Source of the DNA: an uncultured Clostridia bacterium
Lineage (GTDB): Bacteria > Bacillota > Clostridia > Christensenellales > Borkfalkiaceae
Length of the DNA: 64,000 nt
Direction: 5' to 3'
Assembly (NCBI GenBank): GCA_944327625.1
Contig: CALVHL010000009.1
Location: forward strand, 1-64,000
Of the stretch, positions 25,026-34,417 are shown in pieces. The position numbers and the translations under genes were made by a program. The notes below the pieces were generated by a model. It did no database searches. It was not told where the DNA came from and was given only the letters and a program-made list of their open reading frames with translations. Within the stretch, counting starts at the first letter, position 1, and every line of letters starts with the position of its first letter.

Positions 25026-27194
25026 ATGTACGCTCGCGTTATAGTAGATATAGCCCACTCTCAGACGGACAGGGTTTTTGAATATTCCTGCCCCGACGAT
25101 ATGGCGGTGGGTTGCAGGGTAAAGGTGCCGTTCGGCGGCAGAATTGTGGAGGGGTTCGTCATCGGTCTTTGCGATACCCCCTCTTTTGCCGCGGAAAAAA
25201 TCAAGCCTGTAAGCGAGGTCTACGACGAACAGCCCGCGCTCGTTCCCGAATGTTTTTCTCTGATGGAGGGCATAGCGCGGCGTTACCGCGTTCCCCGCGC
25301 GGCTTCGCTCCGCCTCTTTCTGCCCTCCGAAATGCGCCTCGGCAAGGTCAGCGAGGTATATAGAAAATATTTAAGGTTTACGGGCGCGGAGGGGGAAATC
25401 CGCGCTTCGGCAAAGAAGCAACTCGCCGCGCTGGACGAACTTAAAGGCGGCGACAAGCCCTATACGGCAATGTGCGAAAGGCACTCCCGCAGCGCGATAA
25501 ACGCGCTCGTCGGGAAGGGGCTTGCCGAGGTGTATAAGGTGCGGCGCAACCGCACCCCCATTCCCGCGGACGGCGGCGAGGAGGCGGCAAAGACGCTCAC
25601 GCCCGCGCAGACCGCCGCGGTGGAATATATCGAAAAGTCGGACAAGCGCGTTCAGCTCATTCACGGCGTGACGGGCAGCGGCAAGACCGAAATCTACCTG
25701 ACGCTCATCGCGCGTCAGCTCGCGGCGGGCAGGTCGGCGATATTCCTCGTGCCCGAAATCTCGCTCACCCCGCAGATGCTCGGCCAGTTGCGCCGCAGGT
25801 TCGGCGCGCAGGCGGCAATACTGCACAGCGGGCTGTCGGCGGGCGAACGGTTCGACGAGTGGTGGAGACTGCGCTCGGGCGAGGCAAAAATAGCCATCGG
25901 CGCGCGTTCGGCGATATTCGCCCCGCTGGAAAACATAGGCGTGATAATAATCGACGAGGAGCACGACTCGTCGTACAATTCCGAGACCGCGCCCCGCTAT
26001 TCGACGGCGGATATTGCCAAGATGAGGGCGGAATATAACGGCTGTAAGCTCATTTTAGGCAGCGCGACGCCCTCGGTCGAGAGCTATATCGAGGCCTCGG
26101 AGGGCAGGTACGGGCTGGTCACGCTGACCGAACGCATAAACGGCAAGCCCATGCCCGAAATACTCATAGCCGATATGCGCAGGGAAGTAAGGCGCGGCAA
26201 CCCCTCAAATCTCTCGGCAATGCTCCGCGCCGAGCTCGACGAGGCGCTGTCGACGGGCAATCAGGCGATAATATTCCTCAACCGCAGGGGCTATTCGCAG
26301 ACGGTTATATGCACGGACTGCGGGTATGTCGCAAAGTGCGAAAACTGCGACGTGTCCCTCACCTACCACAGCGAGGAAAACTGCCTCAAATGCCACTATT
26401 GCGGCGCGAAATACCGTATGCCGTCCGCCTGCCCCGAATGCGGCGGCAGACATCTAAGGTACAGCGGCACGGGTACGCAGAGGGTGGTGGCGGAGCTTAA
26501 AGAGCTCTACCCCTCGGCGCGCATACTCCGAATGGACAACGACACCGTGACGGGCAAGGACGGACACTATAAAATACTTAAAAGTTTTGCCGACCGCGAG
26601 GCGGATATACTCGTCGGAACGCAGATGATAGCCAAGGGGCACGACTTCCCGTCGGTCACGCTCGTCGGCATACTCGACGCGGATATGAGCCTGCACTTTT
26701 CGGACTATCGCAGCGGCGAGCGCACTTTCCAGCTCATCACGCAGGTGGCGGGCAGAAGCGGCAGGGCGGGCGCCAAGGGCAGGGTGGTATTGCAGACCTA
26801 CTCGCCCGAAAACTATATCCTGCGCTATGCCGTCGCCTACGACTATCGCGGGTTCTTTGAAAACGAAGTCAAGATGAGAAAGGCGGCGCTGTTCCCGCCC
26901 TACTCGCTTATATGCAGGGTAATGGTCGTCGCCGAGCGCGACGACGAGGCAATCGAGGCGCTAAGGGAGGCATATACCGCCGTCGAAAAGCTCCGCGCCG
27001 CTTCCCCGCAGGAGTTCATCTTCCTCAACAAGATGCACTCCCCGATAAAGAAAATACAGGGCAAGGTGCGCTATCAGGTGCTCATGCGCCTGAGAACCAA
27101 GGCCTTGCTTTCGGATATTTACGACATAGCCGTCGCCGCGTCCAAGCCGTCGGTGCTCGTCTACGTCGAAGAAAACCCCGCAAACCTCTCCTGA
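25026..27194 (+). CDS. priA: primosomal replication restart helicase PriA
   Basis: A 722-residue SF2 helicase that reloads the replisome at stalled forks. The N-terminal DNA-binding domain begins YARVIVDIAHSQTDRVFEYS. Walker A is GVTGSGKTEIY, Walker B DEEHD. Eight cysteines of the two zinc fingers lie in CTDCGYVAKCENC and CLKCHYCG...CPECGG. The helicase C-terminal motifs LVGTQMIAKGHDFPSVTLV and QVAGRSGRAG follow. The start at 25026 is chosen for GGAAG 9 nt upstream and because the longer frame from 24942 would translate the repeat. Confidence 0.94.
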   Translation: MYARVIVDIAHSQTDRVFEYSCPDDMAVGCRVKVPFGGRIVEGFVIGLCDTPSFAAEKIKPVSEVYDEQPALVPECFSLMEGIARRYRVPRAASLRLFLPSEMRLGKVSEVYRKYLRFTGAEGEIRASAKKQLAALDELKGGDKPYTAMCERHSRSAINALVGKGLAEVYKVRRNRTPIPADGGEEAAKTLTPAQTAAVEYIEKSDKRVQLIHGVTGSGKTEIYLTLIARQLAAGRSAIFLVPEISLTPQMLGQLRRRFGAQAAILHSGLSAGERFDEWWRLRSGEAKIAIGARSAIFAPLENIGVIIIDEEHDSSYNSETAPRYSTADIAKMRAEYNGCKLILGSATPSVESYIEASEGRYGLVTLTERINGKPMPEILIADMRREVRRGNPSNLSAMLRAELDEALSTGNQAIIFLNRRGYSQTVICTDCGYVAKCENCDVSLTYHSEENCLKCHYCGAKYRMPSACPECGGRHLRYSGTGTQRVVAELKELYPSARILRMDNDTVTGKDGHYKILKSFADREADILVGTQMIAKGHDFPSVTLVGILDADMSLHFSDYRSGERTFQLITQVAGRSGRAGAKGRVVLQTYSPENYILRYAVAYDYRGFFENEVKMRKAALFPPYSLICRVMVVAERDDEAIEALREAYTAVEKLRAASPQEFIFLNKMHSPIKKIQGKVRYQVLMRLRTKALLSDIYDIAVAASKPSVLVYVEENPANLS

Positions 27195-27246
27195 CGGAGT
27201 GCGGGCGCAAAACAAACACATTGCCTGCGGGCAGGAGGTATAATCA

Positions 27247-27714
27247 ATGGCATTGAGATATGTCGTTCAGGTCGGGGACGAAGTTCTCCGCAAAAAGAGC
27301 GAGGAGGTAAGAAAGTTCGATAAGGAGCTTTTCGCGCTTCTCGACGATATGAAGGAGACCGTCCGCGCCGAAAACGGTGCGGGGCTTGCCGCGCCGCAGG
27401 TGGGCGTAAGCCTGCGCGTCGTCGTCATCGACCTCGAAGAAGGGTATTTCGAGATGATTAACCCCAAAATACTCTCGGTCAAGGGCGAACAGACGGGCGG
27501 CGAAGGCTGTCTTTCGGTCAAGGGCAAGCAGGGCATAGTCACCCGCCCCAACAAGGTCAAGGCGGAATACCGCGACAGGCACGGCAGAAAGCACACCGTA
27601 ACGGGCGAGGGGCTGTTCGCGCGCTGTATGTGCCACGAATTCGATCACCTCGACGGCATACTCTATATCGACAGGGCGAGCGAGGTATTCGACGAGCCCA
27701 AGGACGGCGAATAA
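27247..27714 (+). CDS. def: peptide deformylase
   Basis: A 155-residue metalloenzyme removing the formyl group from nascent proteins. All three motifs are present: GAGLAAPQ, EGCLS (metal Cys) and HEFDHLDG (HExxH). AGGAGG lies 7 nt before the ATG. It is followed 1 nt later by fmt, the enzyme that adds the formyl group. Confidence 0.95.
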   Translation: MALRYVVQVGDEVLRKKSEEVRKFDKELFALLDDMKETVRAENGAGLAAPQVGVSLRVVVIDLEEGYFEMINPKILSVKGEQTGGEGCLSVKGKQGIVTRPNKVKAEYRDRHGRKHTVTGEGLFARCMCHEFDHLDGILYIDRASEVFDEPKDGE

Positions 27715-27715
27715 G

Positions 27716-28633
27716 ATGAAGATAGTTTACGCGGGTTCGCCGCAGTACGCCGTCGCGCCGCTCAAAGCGCTGATTGCGGCGGGCAGAGAGATAGTCGCCG
27801 TCGTAACCCAGCCCGACAGACCTGTCGGCAGGAAGCGTCAGCTGACGCCCACGCCCGTCAAGAGCTATGCGCTCTCGCTGGGCATACCCGTCATCGACTG
27901 CCCTAAGATACGCGATCGCGCCGACGAGGTGCGCGCGCTCGGCGCAGACCTGATGATAACCTGCGCCTACGGGCAGATACTGACGCAGGAGATTTTGGAC
28001 GCGTTTCCGCGCGGGGTGTATAATCTCCACGCCTCGCTGTTGCCTCAGTTCAGGGGCGCAAGCCCCATTCAGTCGGCAATACTTGCGGGCTGCGAATATA
28101 CGGGCGTGACCGTGATGAAGACCGAACTCTCGCTCGACAGCGGCGGGATACTGCTCGTCAGACGCACTTCGGCGGTCGGCAAGACGGCGGGCGAACTGTC
28201 AGACGAGCTGAGCGCTCTTTCGGCAGACGCGGCGGTCGAAGCCGTCGAAATTCTGGAGAGAGGGGACGAGAACCTGCTCATTCAGGACGAGGCGCGCGCC
28301 ACCTATTGCAAAAAGATTTCCAAGGCGGACGCGGCGATAGATTTTGCCTCGTCGGACGGGGCGCAGGTCGCGCGGCTGATAAACGCCATGAGCCCTTCCC
28401 CCGCGGCGTACTGTACGCTTGCGGGCAATACCGTAAACCTTCTCAAAGCCTCCCCCTGCGAGGGCGAAGGCGAGGCGGGCGAGGTGCTTTCCGCCGACAA
28501 GGGCGGCATAGTCATCGCCTGCAAATCGGGCGCGGTCAAGGTCACACTCATTCAGTTTGCGGGCGGCAGGGCGATAGCCGCCGCCGACGCGGTTAACGGC
28601 AGAAAGATAAAGGCGGGCGACCGCTTTGACTAA
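27716..28633 (+). CDS. fmt: methionyl-tRNA formyltransferase
   Basis: A 305-residue enzyme that formylates initiator Met-tRNA with 10-formyl-THF. The catalytic area NLHASLLPQFRGASPIQ contains the conserved Asn and His, and the C-terminal OB-like domain has ARLINAMSPSPAAY. It lies 1 nt after def. Its stop overlaps the TTG start of rsmB. Confidence 0.94.
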   Translation: MKIVYAGSPQYAVAPLKALIAAGREIVAVVTQPDRPVGRKRQLTPTPVKSYALSLGIPVIDCPKIRDRADEVRALGADLMITCAYGQILTQEILDAFPRGVYNLHASLLPQFRGASPIQSAILAGCEYTGVTVMKTELSLDSGGILLVRRTSAVGKTAGELSDELSALSADAAVEAVEILERGDENLLIQDEARATYCKKISKADAAIDFASSDGAQVARLINAMSPSPAAYCTLAGNTVNLLKASPCEGEGEAGEVLSADKGGIVIACKSGAVKVTLIQFAGGRAIAAADAVNGRKIKAGDRFD

Positions 28634-29846
28634 CCCGCTCACAGACCCCTATCTGGTACTCACCAAGGTATATTCGGGGGGCAAATACCTGAAACAGGCA
28701 ATCGCCGAAACGCCTGTCGAGTTCATAAATAAGCCCCGCACCGTAAAGATATGCTACGGCGTGGTCGAAAAGGACATATATCTGACGAGCATTATTTCGC
28801 ACAACGCCAAGAGTAACCCCAAGGCGGCGGTAAGGCTCATTCTCAAAATTGCGCTGTATATGCTCGAATTTATGGGCAAGCACGACTATATGGTCGTGGA
28901 CAGTGCGGTAGAACTTGCCAAAAAGCTGGGCAAGGGCGGCGCGGCGGGCTTTATCAACGGCTTTCTGCGCGGGTACGAGCTGCCGCCCCTTCCCGAACGC
29001 GCGGACGAGGCGCTTTCTATAAAGTGTTCCGCCCCGCTTTGGCTGGTAAAAAAGCTTAAAAGGAGCTATAAGGCGGAGGCGGAGGACATACTTTCCGCCC
29101 GCTCGCAGGGGCTGTGCGTTCGCTTCGTGAAAAACGCCGAAAAATACCTTTCGTCGCCGCATATTCCCACGCCTTTCAGGGATGTATATATCTTCCCCAA
29201 CTTCGTCAGGGACGAGGGGTTTTTTGCGGGCGACTATACCTTTCAGTCGGTCGGCTCTGTCGCAATCTGCGACGCGATAAAGCCGTGCGGCAGGCTGTAC
29301 GACGCCTGCGCCGCGCCGGGCGGCAAGAGCGTATTGCTCTCCTCGAAGTGCGGCGAAGTCGTCGCGGGCGAACTGCACCCGCACAGACGGCAGCTAATAG
29401 AGGAATACGTAAAGAGAATGGGCGTGCAGAACGTCCGCTCGGAGGTCGGCGACGCGACGGTATTCAACCCCGCCTACGAGGGCGCGTTCGACGCGGTGCT
29501 GTGCGATTGCCCCTGCTCCGGCACGGGCGTAATCAACGAAAACCCCGACATAATGCTCAACCGCAGGGAGGAGGACGTAGCCTCGCTCGTTGCAACGCAG
29601 AGGGCGATACTCGACAACTGCTCGCGCTATGTGGCGACGGGCGGCAGGCTGTACTATTCGACCTGCTCGGTACTTCCCGAGGAGAACGACAGCGCGGCGG
29701 TCGGCTTCCTCGAAAGACATCCCGAATATGAGCTGGAAATTCCAAGCTCCCCGCTCGCGCACAGGACGACGAGGTACGGCCTGCAATTCCTGCCGCACAT
29801 CTCGCAGGGCGCGGGCTTCTACGTCACGTCATTCGTCAGAAAATGA
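28626..29846 (+). CDS. rsmB: 16S rRNA cytosine-C5 methyltransferase RsmB-like
   Basis: A 406-residue SAM-dependent methyltransferase. The N-terminal NusB-like helical domain (about 1-130) is followed by a Rossmann methyltransferase with DACAAPGGKS, the CDCPCSGTGVI motif with the catalytic Cys pair, and YSTCSVLPEEN with the release Cys. The start is TTG at 28626, overlapping the fmt stop. The frame ends in ATGA shared with rlmN. Target C967 is assumed from RsmB. Confidence 0.88.
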   Translation: MTNPLTDPYLVLTKVYSGGKYLKQAIAETPVEFINKPRTVKICYGVVEKDIYLTSIISHNAKSNPKAAVRLILKIALYMLEFMGKHDYMVVDSAVELAKKLGKGGAAGFINGFLRGYELPPLPERADEALSIKCSAPLWLVKKLKRSYKAEAEDILSARSQGLCVRFVKNAEKYLSSPHIPTPFRDVYIFPNFVRDEGFFAGDYTFQSVGSVAICDAIKPCGRLYDACAAPGGKSVLLSSKCGEVVAGELHPHRRQLIEEYVKRMGVQNVRSEVGDATVFNPAYEGAFDAVLCDCPCSGTGVINENPDIMLNRREEDVASLVATQRAILDNCSRYVATGGRLYYSTCSVLPEENDSAAVGFLERHPEYELEIPSSPLAHRTTRYGLQFLPHISQGAGFYVTSFVRK

Positions 29847-30886
29847 AAGAGATTTTACAGGATTTAAACTTCAACGAAATAGAAGAACTCATGCTCTCCC
29901 TCGGCGAAAAGAAGTTCAGAGCAAAGCAGATCTTCGAGGGAATAAACAAGGGCAGGCGCATATCCGAAATGAGCGGTCTGCCCGCCTCGCTCAAAGCTTC
30001 GCTTATCGAGCGCTTCGAGGACTGCCCGATAGAGATAATAAAGACGCTGACGGGCGCGGACGGCACGGAAAAATATCTTTTCCGCCTCGCCGACGGCAAC
30101 GTAATCGAGGGCGTTTTAATGAAATACAAGTACGGCAATACGCAGTGCGTCTCGACGCAGGTCGGCTGCCGAATGGGCTGTAAGTTCTGCGCCAGCACGC
30201 TCGGCGGCAGGGTGCGCGACCTCACCTCGGGCGAGATACTCTCGCAAGTGCTCGTCGTCAACGCCCTTCATTCGGAGGGCAACAGGCGGGGCGTTACCAA
30301 TATCGTGCTCATGGGCAGCGGAGAGCCGCTCGACAACTACGACAACGTCGTAAAATTTCTGCGGTGCGTGACGGCGGAAAACTGCATAAACATCTCGGCG
30401 CGGAACATTTCGCTCTCCACCTGCGGGCTGGTCGAAAGAATGTACGACCTCGCCGACGAGGGCATACCCGTAAACCTTACGGTGTCGCTGCACAACACCA
30501 CAGACGAGGAGCGGGCGCGTACCATGCCCATAGCCAATAAGTACAAGATTAAGGACATACTCGCCGCCTGCGCCAACTATTTCGACAAGACGGGCAGACG
30601 GTATATCTTTGAATATTCGCTCATCGAGGGCGAAAACTGCGACAAGCGCCACGCTGACGAGCTCATCGCGCTCCTCAAAGGCAGACCGTGCCACGTCAAC
30701 CTCATAAGGCTCAACGAGGTCAAGGAGCGGCACCTGAAAGCGCTCGGCGAAAAGCAGGCTTACCGCTTTTTGGGGCTGCTCGAAAAGGGCGGGCTGTCGG
30801 CGACGCTCAGGCGGCAGATAGGCTCTGACATAGGCGGCGCGTGCGGTCAGCTCCGCGCGGGCTATCTCGACGGCGACGGCGAATAA
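29843..30886 (+). CDS. rlmN: 23S rRNA / tRNA adenine-C2 methyltransferase, radical SAM
   Basis: A 347-residue radical SAM enzyme methylating A2503 of 23S rRNA and A37 of some tRNAs. The cluster motif CRMGCKFCAST is intact, and the two methyl-transfer cysteines are present, the C-terminal one in GGACGQLR. In the usual Firmicute order prpC-prkC-rsgA would follow; here rpe comes next. Confidence 0.94.
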   Translation: MKEILQDLNFNEIEELMLSLGEKKFRAKQIFEGINKGRRISEMSGLPASLKASLIERFEDCPIEIIKTLTGADGTEKYLFRLADGNVIEGVLMKYKYGNTQCVSTQVGCRMGCKFCASTLGGRVRDLTSGEILSQVLVVNALHSEGNRRGVTNIVLMGSGEPLDNYDNVVKFLRCVTAENCINISARNISLSTCGLVERMYDLADEGIPVNLTVSLHNTTDEERARTMPIANKYKIKDILAACANYFDKTGRRYIFEYSLIEGENCDKRHADELIALLKGRPCHVNLIRLNEVKERHLKALGEKQAYRFLGLLEKGGLSATLRRQIGSDIGGACGQLRAGYLDGDGE

Positions 30887-30938
30887 CCCGGCCGAACGGA
30901 AAACATTGTACATTCAACACTTTCAAAGGAGAAATATC

Positions 30939-31601
30939 ATGGCAAAAGTAGCCCCTTCAATACTCTCTGCGGACTTTTCGGCAATGGGCGAGGCAATTAA
31001 AAAGTTAGAGCTCGCGGGAGCGGATCTCGTGCACTGCGACGTAATGGACGGCTCTTTCGTCGCCCCCATAACCTTCGGCGGGCAGATGGTTAAAAATATC
31101 CGTCCGCTCACAAAGCTGCCCCTCGACGTGCACCTCATGATAGAGCACCCCAAGACGCAGATAAAGTTCTTCGCCGAGGCGGGCGCGGACATAATAACCG
31201 TGCACTATGAGGCTTGCGCGAAGATTTCGCCCGACTACCTCAGAGAGACGCTTGAACTCATCATATCCTACGGCGTAAAGTGCGGCGCGGTGGTCAACCC
31301 CGATACCGACGTCGAAAAGATTTTCGACGTGTTCCCGCTGTGCGACATGGTGCTCATAATGTCGGTATTCCCCGGCTACGGCGGGCAGAAATTCATCCCC
31401 TCCGCGCTCGAAAACGTCAGAAAGGCGCGGGAATATGCCTTAACTATCGGCAAACCCGATATAGATATTGAGATTGACGGCGGCGTGAATATCGCCAATG
31501 CCGCGGCTATCAGAGAGGCGGGCGCAAACGTGCTCGTCGCCGGTTCTGCCGTGTTCGGCGCGGCGGATATGTCTGCGGCGGTTGCCGCCATAAAGGGCTG
31601 A
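30939..31601 (+). CDS. rpe: ribulose-phosphate 3-epimerase
   Basis: A 220-residue TIM-barrel enzyme interconverting ribulose 5-phosphate and xylulose 5-phosphate. Motifs are APSILSADFS, HCDVMDGSFV (metal ligands), DVHLMIEHP, IMSVFPGYGGQKFI and EIDGGVN. AAAGGAG lies 7 nt before the ATG at 30939; the longer frame from 30906 is rejected. Confidence 0.95.
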   Translation: MAKVAPSILSADFSAMGEAIKKLELAGADLVHCDVMDGSFVAPITFGGQMVKNIRPLTKLPLDVHLMIEHPKTQIKFFAEAGADIITVHYEACAKISPDYLRETLELIISYGVKCGAVVNPDTDVEKIFDVFPLCDMVLIMSVFPGYGGQKFIPSALENVRKAREYALTIGKPDIDIEIDGGVNIANAAAIREAGANVLVAGSAVFGAADMSAAVAAIKG

Positions 31602-31603
31602 AA

Positions 31604-32215
31604 ATGAAGAAGGGCATACTGCTTCTCAACGGCGATCCCTACTCAGGCGAGATTGACGACGCGGGCGCAATCGTCGTCTGTTCGGACGGCGCTTACGAGT
31701 GGGCGCATACAAAGGTGCATATCGACAAGAACGTCGGCGACTTCGACAGTCTGCCGTATATGCCTACGCCCCCGCCCGAGGAGATATATCCCAGCGAAAA
31801 GGACTTCACCGACGGCGAGCTCGCGCTCCATAAGCTCATCGACTGCGGGGCGGACTATATCGAGATATACGGCGGCGACGGCGGCAGGGAGGACCACTTT
31901 TTCGGCAATATTCACCTGCTTCTTGCCGCAAAGAAGCGCGGTGCGGAGGCGGTTATGATAACGCCGCGTTCGCGCATATTCGTCGGCAGCGGCAAGGTCA
32001 GACTGGACGGACTTAAAGGCAGGACGCTCTCGGTGTTGCCATTCGGCGGCAGCGCGCATATAATGGGTAGTGCAGGGCTCAAATACGCCTATCCCCAAAG
32101 GCTGGACTACGGCAGGTGCATAGGGCTTTCCAACATAGCCGAAAGCCAGACCGCCCATATCGAGGTGAGGGAGGGCGACTTTGTCCTGATAATAATCAAC
32201 AGGGGTAAAGTATGA
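31604..32215 (+). CDS. thiN: thiamine pyrophosphokinase
   Basis: A 203-residue enzyme transferring pyrophosphate from ATP to thiamine. Family motifs are VGDFDSLP (metal site), KDFTDGELAL (KDxTD) and GGDGGREDHFFGNIHLL. It begins 2 nt after rpe, as in many Firmicutes. No thiamine riboswitch precedes it. Confidence 0.9.
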   Translation: MKKGILLLNGDPYSGEIDDAGAIVVCSDGAYEWAHTKVHIDKNVGDFDSLPYMPTPPPEEIYPSEKDFTDGELALHKLIDCGADYIEIYGGDGGREDHFFGNIHLLLAAKKRGAEAVMITPRSRIFVGSGKVRLDGLKGRTLSVLPFGGSAHIMGSAGLKYAYPQRLDYGRCIGLSNIAESQTAHIEVREGDFVLIIINRGKV

Positions 32216-32222
32216 CCGTAAT

Positions 32223-33170
32223 ATGTGTAAAACCGCCCAGACCGATAAGAAAAATTTTAAGGCTGATCGTGCGCAGATAGCCTGCGCCGATATGCACTGC
32301 GACACGCTGACCGCCTGCTTCGGCAGCGGTCGGGGGCTGGACGACTTCGACGGGCAGGTGAACACCAAAAGACAGCTTGTAAGCCGCATAGCCGTGCAGT
32401 GCTACGCGATATTTACAGAGGGTAAAAATTCCGCCGCGGACTTTGAAAGTTACGCGGCTTTTTTCTTCTCCGAACTCGGCAGGGTGAACGCGCTCGCGCC
32501 CGCCGCCTGTCTTTCGGACATAGCCCGCGCCCGTGCGGAGGGCAGGGTTGCCGCCGTGCTTACCGTCGAAAATCTCGGCTTTCTCGGCGGCGATGTTTCG
32601 GGTATTGCCCGCCTTGCCGAGCGCGGGGTTAAGATGGCTTCGCTCGCGTGGAATAACCCCAACGCCTTCACCGACGGCGAGAACCTCACGCGGCGCGGAG
32701 AGCGGGCGGCGGAGGAGCTTGAAGCGCACCGCATAATCGTCGACCTCTCGCACCTTGCCGACGGGGCGACCGCGAGAATGCTCGATCTGTGCCGCAGACC
32801 GCCCGTCGCCAGCCATTCCAACGCCCGCGCCGTCTGCCCGCACCGCCGCAACCTGCCCGACGAACTAATAAGGCGCATAGCCGACATGGGCGGGGCGATA
32901 GGGCTCAACTTTTCGCGCACCTTTTTAGGCGACGGCGACGCCTTGCAGAACTTCTATCGCCACTTTTTTCACGTCTTGAACGTCGGCGGCGAGGACTGCG
33001 TCGCGCTCGGCAGCGACTTCGACGGCATAATCGCCTGCAAAGAAATACCCGACTGCACGGCAATACCCCGCATATTAGCGGGGCTGTCGGGGCGCGGTGT
33101 GCCCGAAAGAATTGTCGAAAAGTTCGCGCTCGGCAATTTTTTAAGGGTATTCGGCGAAGTCGTCGGCTGA
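32223..33170 (+). CDS. M19 family (membrane dipeptidase-type) dipeptidase
   Basis: A 315-residue amidohydrolase-fold dipeptidase. Binuclear zinc motifs are DMHCDTL near residue 24, TVENLGFLGGD, VDLSHL, ASHSNARAV and GSDFDGI. It lacks a signal peptide, so it is probably cytoplasmic and acts on dipeptides, possibly D-amino acid containing ones. The start at 32223 has only a distant AGGGG, 16 nt upstream. It is last in the priA-rpe-thiN run. Confidence 0.88.
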   Translation: MCKTAQTDKKNFKADRAQIACADMHCDTLTACFGSGRGLDDFDGQVNTKRQLVSRIAVQCYAIFTEGKNSAADFESYAAFFFSELGRVNALAPAACLSDIARARAEGRVAAVLTVENLGFLGGDVSGIARLAERGVKMASLAWNNPNAFTDGENLTRRGERAAEELEAHRIIVDLSHLADGATARMLDLCRRPPVASHSNARAVCPHRRNLPDELIRRIADMGGAIGLNFSRTFLGDGDALQNFYRHFFHVLNVGGEDCVALGSDFDGIIACKEIPDCTAIPRILAGLSGRGVPERIVEKFALGNFLRVFGEVVG

Positions 33171-33211
33171 AAATTTCACCGTACTTTCGCCTTTGCCCGC
33201 CGCGTCAATCC

Positions 33212-33240
33212 TTGCAAAAGGTGCTGCAATGTGCTAAAAT
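33212..33240 (+). promoter_or_regulatory. promoter placed directly before the LRR lipoprotein ATG
   Basis: TTGCAA (33212-33217), 17 nt, extended -10 TGC-TAAAAT (33235-33240). The ATG at 33247 is 6 nt downstream, the usual distance to the transcription start, and no Shine-Dalgarno sequence is present. Confidence 0.65.
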
Positions 33241-33246
33241 ATGCCT

Positions 33247-34041
33247 ATGATGAAGAAACTCGCAAGCGGCGCGCTCGCCGCCATACTCGCCATAGCCGCG
33301 CTCGGCACGTTTTCGGGCTGCGGCGAGGCTCAGGTCAACTATACGCTGTCCGAGGACGGCACTTACTACATAGTCAGCGGCGTAAGCGGCAACAAGTCGG
33401 CGCTTAAAAGCTTTATCGTGCCCGAGACCTATTCGGAGGAGGGCGGCGAAGAACTGCCTGTAAAGGAGATAGGCTACGAAGCGTTCATGAGTTGCAGCCG
33501 CCTTTCGGAGGTGGTGCTGCACGACGGCATAGTCAAGATAGGCGACAGGGCGTTCATGTACTGTTCATTCAGGGAGATAACCATTCCCGACAGCGTCACC
33601 TATATCGGGTTCGGCGCGTTCGGAATGTGCCGCGCGCTCACCGAAATAACCGTTCCCGAAAGCGTCACCGCGCTCGGCCCGCTGTCGTTCGCCTATTGCA
33701 GCGCGCTCAAAAAGGCGTACGTCAGGGCGCAGATCGACACGCTGTACGCGCAGGTATTCGCCAACAGCATGGCTTCGGCGGGCGGCAACTACTACACCAA
33801 TACCAGCCTTACAGAGGTCTATCTGCCCGCCACGCTCCGCAAGATACATTACAGCGCGTTCGACGGCAACGCCATAACCGACATCTACTTCGCGGGCACG
33901 GAGGAGCAGTGGGACGAACTGTATTTCTACAAGCTCGTCGAGGTCGAGGACGGCGAGGAGGGCGAGACCGAGGAAGTGCGCGTCGAAAAGGACGACGTGA
34001 TGACCGATACCGTCACAGTCCACTTCGAGGTCGAGTTCTGA
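33247..34041 (+). CDS. BspA-type leucine-rich-repeat lipoprotein
   Basis: A 264-residue lipoprotein (322-type lipobox FSGC near residue 27). It carries about five LRR_5 repeats of BspA type (IGYEAFMSC, IGDRAFMYC, IGFGAFGMC, LGPLSFAYC, IHYSAFDG), each followed by a short beta strand. The C-terminus is acidic. Such proteins bind host or matrix components in several gut anaerobes; the ligand here is unknown. ATG 33241, 33247 and 33250 are in frame; 33247 is preferred because it lies where the transcript should start. Confidence 0.75.
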   Translation: MMKKLASGALAAILAIAALGTFSGCGEAQVNYTLSEDGTYYIVSGVSGNKSALKSFIVPETYSEEGGEELPVKEIGYEAFMSCSRLSEVVLHDGIVKIGDRAFMYCSFREITIPDSVTYIGFGAFGMCRALTEITVPESVTALGPLSFAYCSALKKAYVRAQIDTLYAQVFANSMASAGGNYYTNTSLTEVYLPATLRKIHYSAFDGNAITDIYFAGTEEQWDELYFYKLVEVEDGEEGETEEVRVEKDDVMTDTVTVHFEVEF

Positions 34042-34109
34042 CAACGCTGCCCTAAGCCGCATTGCGATAATGCGACCGTAAGTCCGGCTGCGACAAATTA
34101 AAAATATTT

Positions 34110-34149
34110 CTGCCCGCGAGGCGAATTTTCCGCCCGCGGGCAGTTTTTT
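34110..34149 (+). terminator. intrinsic terminator of the LRR lipoprotein gene
   Basis: Arms CTGCCCGCG and CGCGGGCAG with an inner GGCG/CGCC pairing (34110-34143), then TTTTTT. Confidence 0.85.
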
Positions 34150-34155
34150 CGGGTT

Positions 34156-34192
34156 GCGCCCCGCCGCATAGTCGGCGGGGCGCGATTTTTTA
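34156..34192 (+). terminator. second tandem intrinsic terminator
   Basis: Perfect stem GCGCCCCGCCG / CGGCGGGGCGC (34156-34183) followed by GATTTTTTA. It lies 7 nt after the first terminator. The stretch from 34193 to 34299 holds one hairpin, TTCCGCCC/GGGCGGAA (34213-34232), and A-rich DNA, but no gene. Confidence 0.85.
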
Positions 34193-34299
34193 TATTCTGA
34201 CGATTTTCACCCTTCCGCCCTTACGGGCGGAAAGCCCCCGCCGCGCGGCAATGCGCAAAAAAATTTTCCAAAAAAAGCAAAAAATTTTTCAAAAAACTA

Positions 34300-34327
34300 T
34301 TGCAAAACCAAAAATCGGTGTTATACT
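34300..34327 (+). promoter_or_regulatory. promoter of the orphan unit at 34.3-34.9 kb
   Basis: TTGCAA (34300-34305), 16 nt, TATACT (34322-34327), in an A-rich context. A leader of about 85 nt follows, with a GAAATT/AATTTC palindrome. Confidence 0.6.
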
Positions 34328-34417
34328 AAAAAAGTCGTTTGTCAGAAATTGGAAATTTCCGACGCGATAAAAATCGTCAAAATCTGTCTGCGCGATGGCG
34401 GGACAAAGGAGGATAAA

